A DNA stretch of 64,000 bases from Firmicutes bacterium HGW-Firmicutes-2 (GTDB lineage: Bacteria > Bacillota > Clostridia > Lachnospirales > Vallitaleaceae), in assembly GCA_002841495.1 (NCBI GenBank), contig PGZV01000005.1, positions 223,212 to 287,211 on the forward strand, in the 5' to 3' direction. Positions 18,520 through 26,554 of this stretch are shown piece after piece (the first letter of the stretch is position 1; the number at the start of each line of letters is the position of its first letter). The notes below the pieces were generated by a model. The model had not been told where the DNA came from. It made no database searches and saw nothing but the letters and a program-made list of their open reading frames with translations. The translations under genes and the position numbers were made by a program.

Positions 18520-18620
18520 AAGAAAAAACACTGCTCAATCATCCTTCCATTTTACATCCGTGTAAAAATGAAGGACGTTCTACATCCCTGTAGAACTGTG
18601 ATCGATCAGTGCTTTTTCTT
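18520..18620 (-). ncRNA. Diverged TwoAYGGAY-like RNA, copy D, opposite orientation
   Basis: Read on the minus strand, the outer stem AAGAAAAAGCACTG/CAGTGTTTTTTCTT encloses two hairpins. They are GTTCTAC-AGGGAT-GTAGAAC (18577-18596) and TTTTAC-ACGGAT-GTAAAA (inside 18543-18574). Layout, order and C-G-closed ANGGAT loops match copies A-C although the stem sequences are unrelated. One loop is AGGGAT, which departs from AYGGAY. Antisense to copies A-C. Assignment rests on architecture. Confidence 0.5.
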
Positions 18621-18704
18621 TCCTCATTCGGTTTCGCTTTTATTTAGTGAGAATATTTATTTCGAAATCTCAATATTATTCTAAATAAGTCTTCAAGACA
18701 TGAT

Positions 18705-18746
18705 GCCGTAATTATACAGTCTGCGGAAGGGTTTTCATAAGATACC
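18705..18746 (+). repeat. Isolated 3' tail of the TwoAYGGAY element
   Basis: GCCGTAATTATACAG followed by GCGGAAGGGTTTTCAT and AAGATACC closely matches the 3' end of copies A-C (ACCGTAATCATACA..., GGAAGGGTTTTCAT). No matching 5' arm was found upstream, so this looks like a truncated plus-strand copy 32 bp before copy B. Confidence 0.55.
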
Positions 18747-18777
18747 CTAAATAGTTATAAATACAACTAATTTCACT

Positions 18778-18997
18778 ACCAACATCGACTATGAAGCTCC
18801 TGGAACTGTGTGTATGATTAGGCTCATAAGAAAGTAACCTCATGTATCTTGTCAGTCTTTAAGACAAGATACTAAAATGAAAACTTTCTTATGAAATTTG
18901 CAAGTCTGCATGGATGCAGACCGTCGACTTTTGGTGCATGGATGCACCAATTGGAGACCGTAATCATACATACAGTGGAGGGGTTTTCATAGGACCT
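18778..18997 (+). ncRNA. TwoAYGGAY-type structured RNA, copy B, with an inserted hairpin
   Basis: The same element as copy A, but 220 nt long because about 77 nt (18823-18899) is inserted between the main stem and the first AUGGAU hairpin. The insert is itself a hairpin: CATAAGAAAG/CTTTCTTATG around GTATCTTGTC/GACAAGATAC. Compensatory changes against copies A and C support the fold: CCATGAA/TTCATGG becomes CTATGAA/TTCATAG, TTCC/GGAA becomes CTCC/GGAG, CAGTG/CACTG becomes CTGTG/TACAG, and GTCAGC/GCTGAC becomes GTCTGC/GCAGAC. Both loops stay ATGGAT. Confidence 0.75.
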
Positions 18998-19024
18998 ATT
19001 TATAAGAAATTCTAAAAACCAAAC

Positions 19025-20641
19025 CTACTCATACATACCCTTAATCATTTCCTGCAACTCATCATTAGCCAACCACTCATCAAACTCCATCATACGATCT
19101 ACAATACCGTTAGGCGTCAATTCAATAATACGATTCGCCACAGTCTCGATAAACTTATGATCATGAGAAGAGAATAAAACATTACCTCGATAAGCAATTA
19201 GACCATCGTTAACAGCCGTAATAGACTCAAGATCCAAGTGGTTCGTAGGTTCATCAAGAACGATAACATTAGCACCGGAAAGCATCATACGAGATAACAT
19301 ACAACGAACTTTCTCACCACCTGAAAGAACATGGGCTTTTTTGAGAGCTTCTTCACCGGAAAATAACATCTTCCCTAAGAAACCACGTATATACGACTCG
19401 TCATCATCTTTTGAGTATTGGCGTAACCACTCAACCAAATTCAACTCAACACCATTAAAGAACTTACCATTGTCTTTTGGTAAATAAGCAGTGGTGGTCG
19501 TAACACCCCAAGTAAAAGTACCCTCATCAGGTTCAACCTCGCCCATAAGAATCTGGAACAAAGTCGTTCTTGCAATCTCATTATCACTTAAGAAAACAAT
19601 CTTATCATCTTTGTTGACAATGAAAGTGACATTGTTTAAGACTTTGACACCATCAACGGTTTTACTAATTCCTTCAACACGAAGGATGTCTTTACCAACC
19701 TCACGGTCCGGAATGAATCCCACAAAAGGATATCTTCTGGAAGAAGGTTGAATATCTTCTATATTAATTTTATCCAACATTTTTTTACGAGAAGTGGCTT
19801 GTTTGGCTTTGGAAGCATTAGAACTAAAACGAGCGATGAAAGACTTAAGTTCAGCAATCTTATCCTCAGCCTTTTTATTTTGATCATTAATAAGTCTTAG
19901 CATCAGTTCACTAGATTCTTTCCAGAAATCATAGTTTCCTACATACATTCTAGCTTTACCAAAGTCAATATCTACAATATGTGTACACACATTATTAAGA
20001 AAATGTCGATCATGAGAAACAACAATAACAGTGTTAGCATAGTTGATTAAGAATTCTTCCAGCCACATGATGGATTTAAAATCCAAGTGGTTGGTAGGCT
20101 CATCCAGAAGTAGAATGTGTGGGTTGCCAAAAAGTGCTTGAGCCAAAAGAACCTTGACTTTTTGAGCACCCGTTAGATCCTTCATAAACTTGCTATGAAG
20201 ATCCTTAGGAATATCAAGGCCGATTAGCAGTTTTTCAGCATCATACTCTGCTTCCCAACCGCCTAGCTCAGCAAATTCACCCTCTAATTCAGCAGACTTG
20301 ATGCCATCTTCCTCGGTAAAATCTTCTTTTGCATAGAGAGCATCTTTTTCATGGATGATACTATAAAGCCGCTCATGCCCCATGATCACTGTATCCAGTA
20401 CAGTATCTTCATCGTGGGCGTAATGGTCTTGCTTTAAAACAGCGATACGTTCGCCTTTGGTTATGGCGATATCACCTGTAGTTGCTTCAATATCACCGGA
20501 AAGTATTTTTAAAAAGGTGGATTTACCAGATCCATTTGCACCTATGACACCATAACAGTTGCCATGGGTGAATTTAAGGTTTATGTTTTTGAAAAGTTGT
20601 TTGTCGCTAAAGCTTAAACTCACGTTATCCGTTGTAATCAT
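19025..20641 (-). CDS. ABC-F family ATPase (YbiT/YkpA-like)
   Basis: A 538-residue soluble protein with two ABC ATPase domains and no membrane part. Walker A GANGSGKST lies near residue 36; LLLDEPTNHLDFKS and VLDEPTNHLDLES are the two Walker B regions; LSGGEKVRCMLSRM is the second signature. A charged linker of about 80 residues, rich in Lys, joins the halves. ABC-F proteins bind the ribosome E site and regulate or rescue translation, and some give antibiotic resistance. Length fits the YbiT/YkpA housekeeping branch. The start at 20641 follows TTGGAGGATTTACA; an in-frame upstream codon (20704) lacks such a site. Confidence 0.9.
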   Translation of the reverse strand: MITTDNVSLSFSDKQLFKNINLKFTHGNCYGVIGANGSGKSTFLKILSGDIEATTGDIAITKGERIAVLKQDHYAHDEDTVLDTVIMGHERLYSIIHEKDALYAKEDFTEEDGIKSAELEGEFAELGGWEAEYDAEKLLIGLDIPKDLHSKFMKDLTGAQKVKVLLAQALFGNPHILLLDEPTNHLDFKSIMWLEEFLINYANTVIVVSHDRHFLNNVCTHIVDIDFGKARMYVGNYDFWKESSELMLRLINDQNKKAEDKIAELKSFIARFSSNASKAKQATSRKKMLDKINIEDIQPSSRRYPFVGFIPDREVGKDILRVEGISKTVDGVKVLNNVTFIVNKDDKIVFLSDNEIARTTLFQILMGEVEPDEGTFTWGVTTTTAYLPKDNGKFFNGVELNLVEWLRQYSKDDDESYIRGFLGKMLFSGEEALKKAHVLSGGEKVRCMLSRMMLSGANVIVLDEPTNHLDLESITAVNDGLIAYRGNVLFSSHDHKFIETVANRIIELTPNGIVDRMMEFDEWLANDELQEMIKGMYE

Positions 20642-20727
20642 TGTAAATCCTCCAATTTCATTGCCTGTTATTAACTTACAAAAACGTACGACACACAGTG
20701 CCATACGTCATGTATCAAACCTCATAT

Positions 20728-20756
20728 ATCATATATCAATTAATATTAAATGTCAA
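20728..20756 (-). promoter_or_regulatory. Strong sigma-A promoter of the ABC-F gene
   Basis: On the minus strand, TTGACA (20751-20756), 17 bp, TATGAT (20728-20733). The -35 box directly abuts the stop codon of the last pilus gene, so the ABC-F gene has its own promoter immediately behind the pilus operon. Confidence 0.8.
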
Positions 20757-21473
20757 TCATGGAAGTGGTTGGTCCGTATCTCCGAAAGGGTTTGATGGCA
20801 TCTCATCCAGTAATTGGGAATCGGGTTCATCAAAAATATCATCAAACTCAAACACTTCATCGTACTCAAAAGCATCTTGCCATTGATAGTAGCTGGTAAT
20901 ATCAAAGCGGTTGATAAGCTGATAATTTTCTTCTATATTATTAGGATTAGGAGGCAGTAGAGCCAGTGTTACTGTAATATGTTTTGGGTAGTCTTTATCT
21001 AATTGATGGGAGTCAAAATCGATATAGCTTGGTTTTAACTCATACCCGTTTCTTATATCACTTAAACTGTAATCGGCCATATACAAGGCCAAAGACTTAT
21101 CTCCTTTTATTGCATAACTTAGGCGCTCCTTTAAGAGTTCCATGTAGATATAAGCGAATATCTGTTGTTCGGATAGAGGTTCCAAATTAAGATCACCGCT
21201 ATAATCCAATATATAAGTATCCTCAGTCATATAATTGACTGCATCTTCTTGCACAATAAGTAAGATTTGATCAATTTCTCCGATCTTTTCTTCGACCAAA
21301 CCTTCTAGGTTATAGTAGTCATGAAGCCAATCCTGTTTTTTTTCTGCTAAACGCTTATTGGAAAGTGAAGTCGTAAGTACAGCCAAACCAAAAACCATCA
21401 TGACGACCATGAGTATGATGACCAGTATAGAACTGGAACCTTCTTGATGTTTGTATAAAGGATGTTTTATCAT
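20757..21473 (-). CDS. PilX-like minor pilin / pilus assembly protein
   Basis: A 238-residue protein. After a short cytoplasmic stretch, GSSSILVIILMVVMMVFGLA (residues 12-31) and the following hydrophobic run give one membrane helix of the PilX N-terminal type; the rest is an extracytoplasmic domain without a recognised fold and an acidic tail (DEVFEFDDIFDEPDSQ). PilX-like proteins join minor pilin complexes that start pilus growth. It is the last gene of the pilus operon, 4 bp after the prepilin gene. Identification rests on the N-terminus and context. Confidence 0.65.
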   Translation of the reverse strand: MIKHPLYKHQEGSSSILVIILMVVMMVFGLAVLTTSLSNKRLAEKKQDWLHDYYNLEGLVEEKIGEIDQILLIVQEDAVNYMTEDTYILDYSGDLNLEPLSEQQIFAYIYMELLKERLSYAIKGDKSLALYMADYSLSDIRNGYELKPSYIDFDSHQLDKDYPKHITVTLALLPPNPNNIEENYQLINRFDITSYYQWQDAFEYDEVFEFDDIFDEPDSQLLDEMPSNPFGDTDQPLP

Positions 21474-21477
21474 AAGC

Positions 21478-21921
21478 TTACTCCTTGTGTTTGAAATAGT
21501 GTTTTGTCGTGTAAGTCGTTATAATCTTATTAGTTGTTGTATCCATCATATGAGTAGATATTTGATAAAGACCGGAAATAGATCCGTCCTTCACCATGGA
21601 CCAATTAAGCGTATAGTTGCCTTCATATGCAATAGGCTTAAATTCAAAGTCATAGAACAATTGACCTTGAATTTCTTTTGGTGTTTCACCAAGCCAGCGA
21701 TACTCAGTTAAAAAGGTTTCGAGATGATCATATGTTTTCATAGTTTCCAATTGATTGATAATCAGAGTATTGGCTTCATCGGAAATCTTAGCTTGCTCAT
21801 TTATGGTATAAGATAAAACAAAAAGTCTTAAGACAATCACACTTACAATACTCAAAAGAGCTATGGAGATGATGATTTCAATTAGTGTAAAGCCTTGTTC
21901 CCTGCTAAAAAGCTTTTTCAT
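21478..21921 (-). CDS. Type IV prepilin-like protein (PilV/PulJ type)
   Basis: A 147-residue protein with a classic class III signal: a basic leader MKKLFSREQG, cleavage between Gly10 and Phe11, then FTLIEIIISIALLSIVSVIV forming the N-terminal membrane helix. Glu at position +5 after cleavage is present. A prepilin peptidase would cut and methylate it, but none is encoded in this window. The globular half (about 110 residues) has no obvious motif and no Cys pair. AAAAGGAGATGAACTGTC precedes the ATG. Likely a minor pilin of the operon. Confidence 0.8.
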   Translation of the reverse strand: MKKLFSREQGFTLIEIIISIALLSIVSVIVLRLFVLSYTINEQAKISDEANTLIINQLETMKTYDHLETFLTEYRWLGETPKEIQGQLFYDFEFKPIAYEGNYTLNWSMVKDGSISGLYQISTHMMDTTTNKIITTYTTKHYFKHKE

Positions 21922-21940
21922 GACAGTTCATCTCCTTTTA

Positions 21941-22432
21941 TTAATGTGCTCTTAAGGTAGCATACATCCGAGTTGGATTAACATCATCTATATCTTTAGA
22001 AAGTGTGGTAATAATCTGGCCTTTTAAGTCATCTTTAGTAAAATTAAGTTGTCCCTTGATATCGATGATTTTTGAACTTATTGTTAGATCTAAAGTGCCA
22101 TCGGTGTAACACTCCCATAATGCATTTTCGTAGAAGAATATATAGGTGACTAAACCTTTTTCTAAGCCATGATGTGAAATCACTAATACATCCTGAGAAA
22201 ATGGCATAAAACGATCTAAATAAATAGCGTCTTTTGTATCATTTTGTTTAATTTTCATATTAATATAGGATAGGGCTATCCGATTATTTTCAGCCAGCTC
22301 TTTGTCTCTAAGGATGGTTTTATAGGTTTGACTACCTTGATAGATTAGTACGGATATAGAGATGGCAAAAACAATCATTAAAAGGATGACCATAATGGAT
22401 TCTACGGAGATATTAATCTTTCTTTTTGACAT
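21941..22432 (-). CDS. Pilus-operon membrane-anchored protein, unrecognised family
   Basis: A 163-residue protein, start MSKRKINISVESIMVILL after AAGGAGAACCT; an ATG 21 bases earlier has no site. One hydrophobic segment (about residues 11-34) follows a basic N-terminus, then a predicted extracytoplasmic part. It lacks the prepilin GFTLIE motif. Size, topology and place between prepilin and PilC genes suggest a pseudopilin-like or assembly component. It resembles Clostridial proteins labelled DUF4860, but I am not certain of this. Confidence 0.55.
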   Translation of the reverse strand: MSKRKINISVESIMVILLMIVFAISISVLIYQGSQTYKTILRDKELAENNRIALSYINMKIKQNDTKDAIYLDRFMPFSQDVLVISHHGLEKGLVTYIFFYENALWECYTDGTLDLTISSKIIDIKGQLNFTKDDLKGQIITTLSKDIDDVNPTRMYATLRAH

Positions 22433-22442
22433 AGGTTCTCCT

Positions 22443-22775
22443 TTACTGGTCAATAGTAGGTCTAAGCTTGTCTAGGATTGTAATGTTCGGCATGATGTTA
22501 GAAGCAAAGATCTCGTAATCGTATATGTAATGCTCATGATCCAATATTAAACCGTAATGTTCTGATAAGTACTCAAGATCAGGGGGATAACTACCTTCTG
22601 AAGCGTAACACTGGATAACATATTTCATGACGGTATCTTCTAGAACGGATTTGTTCAGATTCACATAGGTCGCATCGTAGGATGAAAGGCGACCGACCAA
22701 TAGGAAAATCATAATAAACACAAAGGGTAAAGTCATGATTTGAGCCCATATATTTAGCGTTGTACCACGTTTCAC
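22443..22775 (-). CDS. Small pilus-operon membrane protein
   Basis: A 110-residue protein with a single N-terminal membrane helix (about residues 9-28) and a short extracytoplasmic part of about 80 residues containing SEGSYPPDLEYLSEHYGL. That phrase recalls the YPxxLxxL stretch seen in small pilins and GspG-like proteins, yet there is no GFTLIE leader. It is 10 bp upstream of the preceding operon gene's start and 12 bp after the PilC gene. Function unknown; probably a structural or assembly component. Confidence 0.55.
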   Translation of the reverse strand: MKRGTTLNIWAQIMTLPFVFIMIFLLVGRLSSYDATYVNLNKSVLEDTVMKYVIQCYASEGSYPPDLEYLSEHYGLILDHEHYIYDYEIFASNIMPNITILDKLRPTIDQ

Positions 22776-22787
22776 TTCATCACCATC

Positions 22788-23840
22788 CTATCCGATAGAG
22801 TCCATAATACTAACAATGGGTAAAATGACAGATATGAGCATAACCCCAACAATTAGAGAAAGTATGATGATCAAAATGGGTTCAATGACCGTCGTAAGTC
22901 TGTCTAACCTTGCATCTGTTTCTTTTTCCATAACCATGGCAGCTTTATCTAACATGGCATCCATATGTCCTGTGGTTTGAGCGACAGAAAAAAGTTTAAT
23001 CAGTACCCATGGAAAAAGTTTTAAGTCTTCGATAATTTTATCAAGCGGCTTTCCGCTATTTAAATCCGATATAGCAATATCCATCTTAGATTCCACATAT
23101 AAATTATTCATGATTGGCTTAATCATTTTTATGCCAATACTAATGCTGATGCCACTTCTTATAAGGACAGCTAGATTTCTTGCAAAACGTACAGCAGTCA
23201 AAGAAGCATAAATATCTTTAATGACAGGCAATTTAAACTTAAGTTTGTCTAAGAAGTACCGACCGTCTGGGGTACTTTTATAATAGAAGAAAAAACCAAT
23301 AGCAATAAAAAGTATGGCAAAGAAAATTAGAATATAATCACCGATGAAAAAGCTCACGGACATGATACCTTTTGTTAATGTTGGCATCTCACCGCCCAAG
23401 GAAGTTAAGATCTCGTTAAACATAGGGAGAACTTGAAGGACGAGTAGTAAGATAACACCAAACATTAAAACGGAGAGTATAATAGGGTATGTGATAGCGG
23501 ATTTAACTTTAACAGCAGCCTCAAGTTCTTTTTCATAAGCATCTGCAACCTGGTTTAAGGTACCGGTTAAGTCACCGCTTTTTTCACCGACATCAACCAT
23601 ATTGGTGATAAAAGGTGAGAAAGAAGCCTCGTGATCTTGAATAACATCTCCAAGTGGACGCCCGGACTTAATACCGGACAACATATCTTCTAAAACTATA
23701 ATAAGACTCGGATGGTCAGATTTGTTTTTGATCATCTCAAGTCCTTCATACATAGAGACATCTGAATCGATGACCAGAGCCAGTTGACGTGTGAAAATTA
23801 TGACTTCTTCTTTTGGTAATTTGTGTTTTGAGTTGGTCAC
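22788..23840 (-). CDS. pilC: Type IV pilus inner-membrane platform protein PilC/GspF
   Basis: A 350-residue protein with two T2SSF domains (about 10-130 and 215-335), each a helical bundle, and three strong membrane helices (near 110-130, 160-185, 320-345). FTRQLALVIDSDVSMYEGLEMI is the usual N-terminal signature (shown with one residue trimmed is FTRQLALVIDSDVS). The protein connects the cytoplasmic ATPase to the growing pilus. It lies 34 bp after the PilT-like gene in the same operon. Confidence 0.88.
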   Translation of the reverse strand: MTNSKHKLPKEEVIIFTRQLALVIDSDVSMYEGLEMIKNKSDHPSLIIVLEDMLSGIKSGRPLGDVIQDHEASFSPFITNMVDVGEKSGDLTGTLNQVADAYEKELEAAVKVKSAITYPIILSVLMFGVILLLVLQVLPMFNEILTSLGGEMPTLTKGIMSVSFFIGDYILIFFAILFIAIGFFFYYKSTPDGRYFLDKLKFKLPVIKDIYASLTAVRFARNLAVLIRSGISISIGIKMIKPIMNNLYVESKMDIAISDLNSGKPLDKIIEDLKLFPWVLIKLFSVAQTTGHMDAMLDKAAMVMEKETDARLDRLTTVIEPILIIILSLIVGVMLISVILPIVSIMDSIG

Positions 23841-23874
23841 GTGTTTTCTCCCCTTATAATAGAATTAAAATCAT

Positions 23875-24954
23875 CTAAGTTAAAACATCAAAATAGGCAT
23901 CAAACAACTGAATATCTTGGGCTCTTAATCGTGCTTCCTGATAGTCAATAATGTCATCTTGACAAAGTTGTACAAGATTCCGCTCGAGTGAACGCATACC
24001 CTGACTCATACCGTTTTGAATAAGGTTATTAATTTGGTATTGTTTACCTTCACGAATGAGGTTACGAACAGCAGGCGTTACAGCCATGATTTCACTGGCA
24101 AGAACAAGGCCTTTATGGTCCTTTCTTGGCACAAGTTGCTGTGAGATAACACCTTCCAGTACAGTAGCCAATTGACTCTTTACCTGATTTTGTTGTTCGG
24201 TGGGAAAAGCGTCTAAGATTCTATCAACAGCTTTTACAGCCCCATTGGTGTGCAAAGTAGATAGAACCAAGTGTCCGGTTTCAGCGGCAGTAAGGGCGAT
24301 AGAGATGGTATCCATATCCCGCATCTCACCTAACATGATAACATCAGGATCTTCCCTTAAGGCTGATTTAAGTGCACCTGAAAATGAAAGGGCATCACAA
24401 CCGATTTCTTTTTGAGTCACCATACTTTTCTCATGCTTGTGTAAGTATTCCACAGGGTCTTCGATGGTGGTAATATGATAATGGTAGCGTTCATTAATCA
24501 TCTTAATCATACTGGCTAAAGTGGTGGATTTACCACTACCGGTTGAGCCGGTTATCAAAACAAGCCCTTTATTTTTCTCTAGAAAATCAGCTGCGATACC
24601 AGGTAGTCCAAGAGCTTCTAGATTGGGAATGACGAGAGGTAGGGAACGAATGGCAAGGGCAAAAGTTCCTCTTTGTAAATAAAAATTACATCGGAATCGA
24701 CCTAGATCTCTTTTTGAATAAGACATATCTAATGTTTTCTTCTCATTCAAATCCGTTAGTTGTTTTTCACTAAGGTATAAACCGACAATTTGGCGCATCG
24801 TCTCAGGTTTTAAGACATCTGTATTTTCAATTGCTCTGAGCCTTGAATTAACACGAATGAGTGGTCTGCTACCTGCACATAGATGTAAATCCGTAGCATT
24901 GTACTTCATGGTCTCCACCAGCAAACGATCCATAAACTCGGCATAATTTTCCAT
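23875..24954 (-). CDS. pilT: PilT-type pilus ATPase
   Basis: A 359-residue hexameric secretion ATPase. Walker A GSTGSGKST is at residues 136-144; the Asp box, Walker B (PDVIMLGEMRD) and His box (ETGHLVLSTLHTN) follow. The C-terminal QINNLIQNGMSQGMRSLERN has the form of the PilT family rather than PilB, and there is no N-terminal PilB extension. PilT powers pilus retraction and twitching. Here it is the only ATPase in the cluster, so either PilB is encoded elsewhere or this enzyme serves both directions. AGGGAGAAAATC precedes the ATG. First gene of the operon. Confidence 0.9.
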   Translation of the reverse strand: MENYAEFMDRLLVETMKYNATDLHLCAGSRPLIRVNSRLRAIENTDVLKPETMRQIVGLYLSEKQLTDLNEKKTLDMSYSKRDLGRFRCNFYLQRGTFALAIRSLPLVIPNLEALGLPGIAADFLEKNKGLVLITGSTGSGKSTTLASMIKMINERYHYHITTIEDPVEYLHKHEKSMVTQKEIGCDALSFSGALKSALREDPDVIMLGEMRDMDTISIALTAAETGHLVLSTLHTNGAVKAVDRILDAFPTEQQNQVKSQLATVLEGVISQQLVPRKDHKGLVLASEIMAVTPAVRNLIREGKQYQINNLIQNGMSQGMRSLERNLVQLCQDDIIDYQEARLRAQDIQLFDAYFDVLT

Positions 24955-25004
24955 GATTTTCTCCCTATGACTATGTTTATATTTTATATAATTAATGCTT
25001 TGAC

Positions 25005-25037
25005 ATTATTATACTCTTTGTTATAGTAATACGTCCA
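25005..25037 (-). promoter_or_regulatory. Promoter of the pilus operon with overlapping inverted repeat
   Basis: On the minus strand, TGGACG (25032-25037), 18 bp, TATAAT (25008-25013). An inverted repeat, ATTATTATA (25005-25013) and TATAGTAAT (25022-25030), covers the -10 box and spacer and could be a repressor site for the divergent regulator. Confidence 0.55.
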
Positions 25038-25065
25038 GTCGTTACAAGGTATTAGAATAAAAATC

Positions 25066-25094
25066 ATGACTCTTATTACATAATGTGATATAAT
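25066..25094 (+). promoter_or_regulatory. Promoter of the cobalamin-binding regulator with internal palindrome
   Basis: ATGACT (25066-25071), 17 bp, TATAAT (25089-25094) with a TG extension. The spacer holds a near-perfect palindrome, ATTACATAATGTGAT (25075-25089), placed where autoregulatory binding would block transcription. Confidence 0.6.
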
Positions 25095-25113
25095 TATTCT
25101 AGAGGTGATAAAA

Positions 25114-25995
25114 ATGACATCATTTGGTGATAATCTTAGAAGTATTAGAACACAGTTGAACATGAACCAAAAAGCCTTAGGCGATAGGTTAGGCGTAGGC
25201 CAAACGACTATAGCCAATTATGAAAAAGGTGTAAGATTTCCGACGGGAGAATTGCTAAAACGTATAGGTGAAGTACTGAACGTGTCCATTGATCAGTTAA
25301 TGGGTCATCAGATTGTCAAAACAACCATTGAATCTGAAGCACTAGATATAAAAGCATTTAATGCAATACTAAAAAAACACCTTACTGAAGGCGATGAGCA
25401 AGAAGCACTGTATAAGATATGGCAGTTAAATCCATCTAAAGAAAACATTCTTATTATATATGAAGAGATATTGCAACAAGTCATGGTGGAAATTGGAGAA
25501 ATGTGGGAAAGAGGCGAAATAAGTGTAGCGGTTGAACACTTTGCAACGCAGGTGGTACTTAAGATAATCTCTATGATGTCAACCATACCCCAAGAGGTCT
25601 CAAAAGGTAAGTACCGTGTTTTATGTATGTCTCTCAACTCTGAACCCCATACTGTTGGTATGAAAATGATCTCGGAGTGTTTTTCATTGTTAGGCATAAC
25701 CTCTTATTATATTGGTACCAGTGTACCAACAGACAGTGTGATTAGGATGTTGAGAAATAAAAAAGTGGATATATTGGCGTTGTCGGCAACCATGTCCTAT
25801 CATTTAGATGGCATGAAAAACCTGATAGAGGTCATTAAAAAGGACCCAGGTCTAAAATCCTTGAAAATTATTGTAGGCGGGCAGGCTTTCCAACATAATC
25901 AAGAGATATGGAATGATCTAGGCGCAGATGCTTATGCAAAAGACTATTTGTCATTAAAAACATGGCTTTCGGATGAAAAGTTTATTATTAGCTAG
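25114..25995 (+). CDS. XRE-type regulator fused to a CarH-like cobalamin-binding module
   Basis: A 293-residue one-component regulator. Residues 1-65 form an XRE helix-turn-helix (NMNQKALGDRLGVGQTTIAN). Residues about 80-160 are a B12-binding cap with the CarH signature W-x9-EH: Trp131, Glu141, His142. Residues 166-290 are a B12-binding Rossmann domain with ExHxxG (EPHTVG, His179 as lower ligand) and VGGQAF. Known CarH/LitR photoreceptors use a MerR-type DNA domain; here it is XRE. From memory, Thermus CarH has His132 as the light-state upper ligand; this protein has Glu132, so it may sense adenosylcobalamin rather than light. The start at 25114 follows AGAGGTGATAAAA. Divergent from the pilus operon, its likely target. 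Confidence 0.85.
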   Translation: MTSFGDNLRSIRTQLNMNQKALGDRLGVGQTTIANYEKGVRFPTGELLKRIGEVLNVSIDQLMGHQIVKTTIESEALDIKAFNAILKKHLTEGDEQEALYKIWQLNPSKENILIIYEEILQQVMVEIGEMWERGEISVAVEHFATQVVLKIISMMSTIPQEVSKGKYRVLCMSLNSEPHTVGMKMISECFSLLGITSYYIGTSVPTDSVIRMLRNKKVDILALSATMSYHLDGMKNLIEVIKKDPGLKSLKIIVGGQAFQHNQEIWNDLGADAYAKDYLSLKTWLSDEKFIIS

Positions 25996-26125
25996 TGATC
26001 AGAAGGTGGTTGAACTGTTTGGGTGCATGAACCTAGATAGACGAATAGGCCATAACATGATAAAATATAGATAGAAAGAAAAGCAACGAAACAATTATCC
26101 GTCTTAAGAATCGGAAGGTGATAGT

Positions 26126-26554
26126 ATGGCAGAAATCGGACAAGTAACAGAAGTTGTGGGTAACTTAGTCAGTGTGAAGTTGCAACGACATGATGCCTGT
26201 GACCATTGTAATGCATGTATGGCAGGGGTAGAAACAGAAGAAATGATACTTGAAGCGGAGAATCTTTGCCAAGCAGATGTAGGTGATTTAGTGGGCATTA
26301 GTTTAGAAGAAAGTAATTTTCTTTTAGCGGTCATTATCATGTACATTATACCACTTTTTGGCTTATTATTTGGCTTAGGTATAGGCTATGTCGTCGGCAA
26401 TCAACTTGGTGTTAACGTGGAAATCATGAGTATTCTTTTTGGGTTTGCTTTTTTGGCAATGACATTTCTGGTCATTCGAAAAAATGAGGACAAGTTTCAT
26501 ACAAGAAAATTCAGACCGATAGCCAGTGATATCGTCAAAAAACATACGGACTAA
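26126..26554 (+). CDS. RseC/MucC family membrane protein
   Basis: A 142-residue protein. The N-terminal 70 residues hold the four-Cys cluster region (HDACDHCNACMAGVE), followed by two membrane helices (about 74-96 and 103-122) and a basic tail. In proteobacteria RseC belongs to the SoxR-reducing and sigma-E systems; in Clostridia the same fold accompanies Rnf-type electron transport genes. Its role here is not clear. AAGGTGATAGT precedes the ATG. The 3' end overlaps the convergent ThrE subunit gene by 4 bp. Confidence 0.8.
   Translation: MAEIGQVTEVVGNLVSVKLQRHDACDHCNACMAGVETEEMILEAENLCQADVGDLVGISLEESNFLLAVIIMYIIPLFGLLFGLGIGYVVGNQLGVNVEIMSILFGFAFLAMTFLVIRKNEDKFHTRKFRPIASDIVKKHTD

Noticed and set aside
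18411-18684. Two overlapping short plus-strand ORFs after sodA
   Set aside because: They lie wholly within hairpin repeats and the diverged RNA element, lack ribosome sites and have no protein-like composition.
24984-25217. Minus-strand ORF over the pilT/regulator divergent region
   Set aside because: It spans both promoters and the start of the regulator gene and has no ribosome site.
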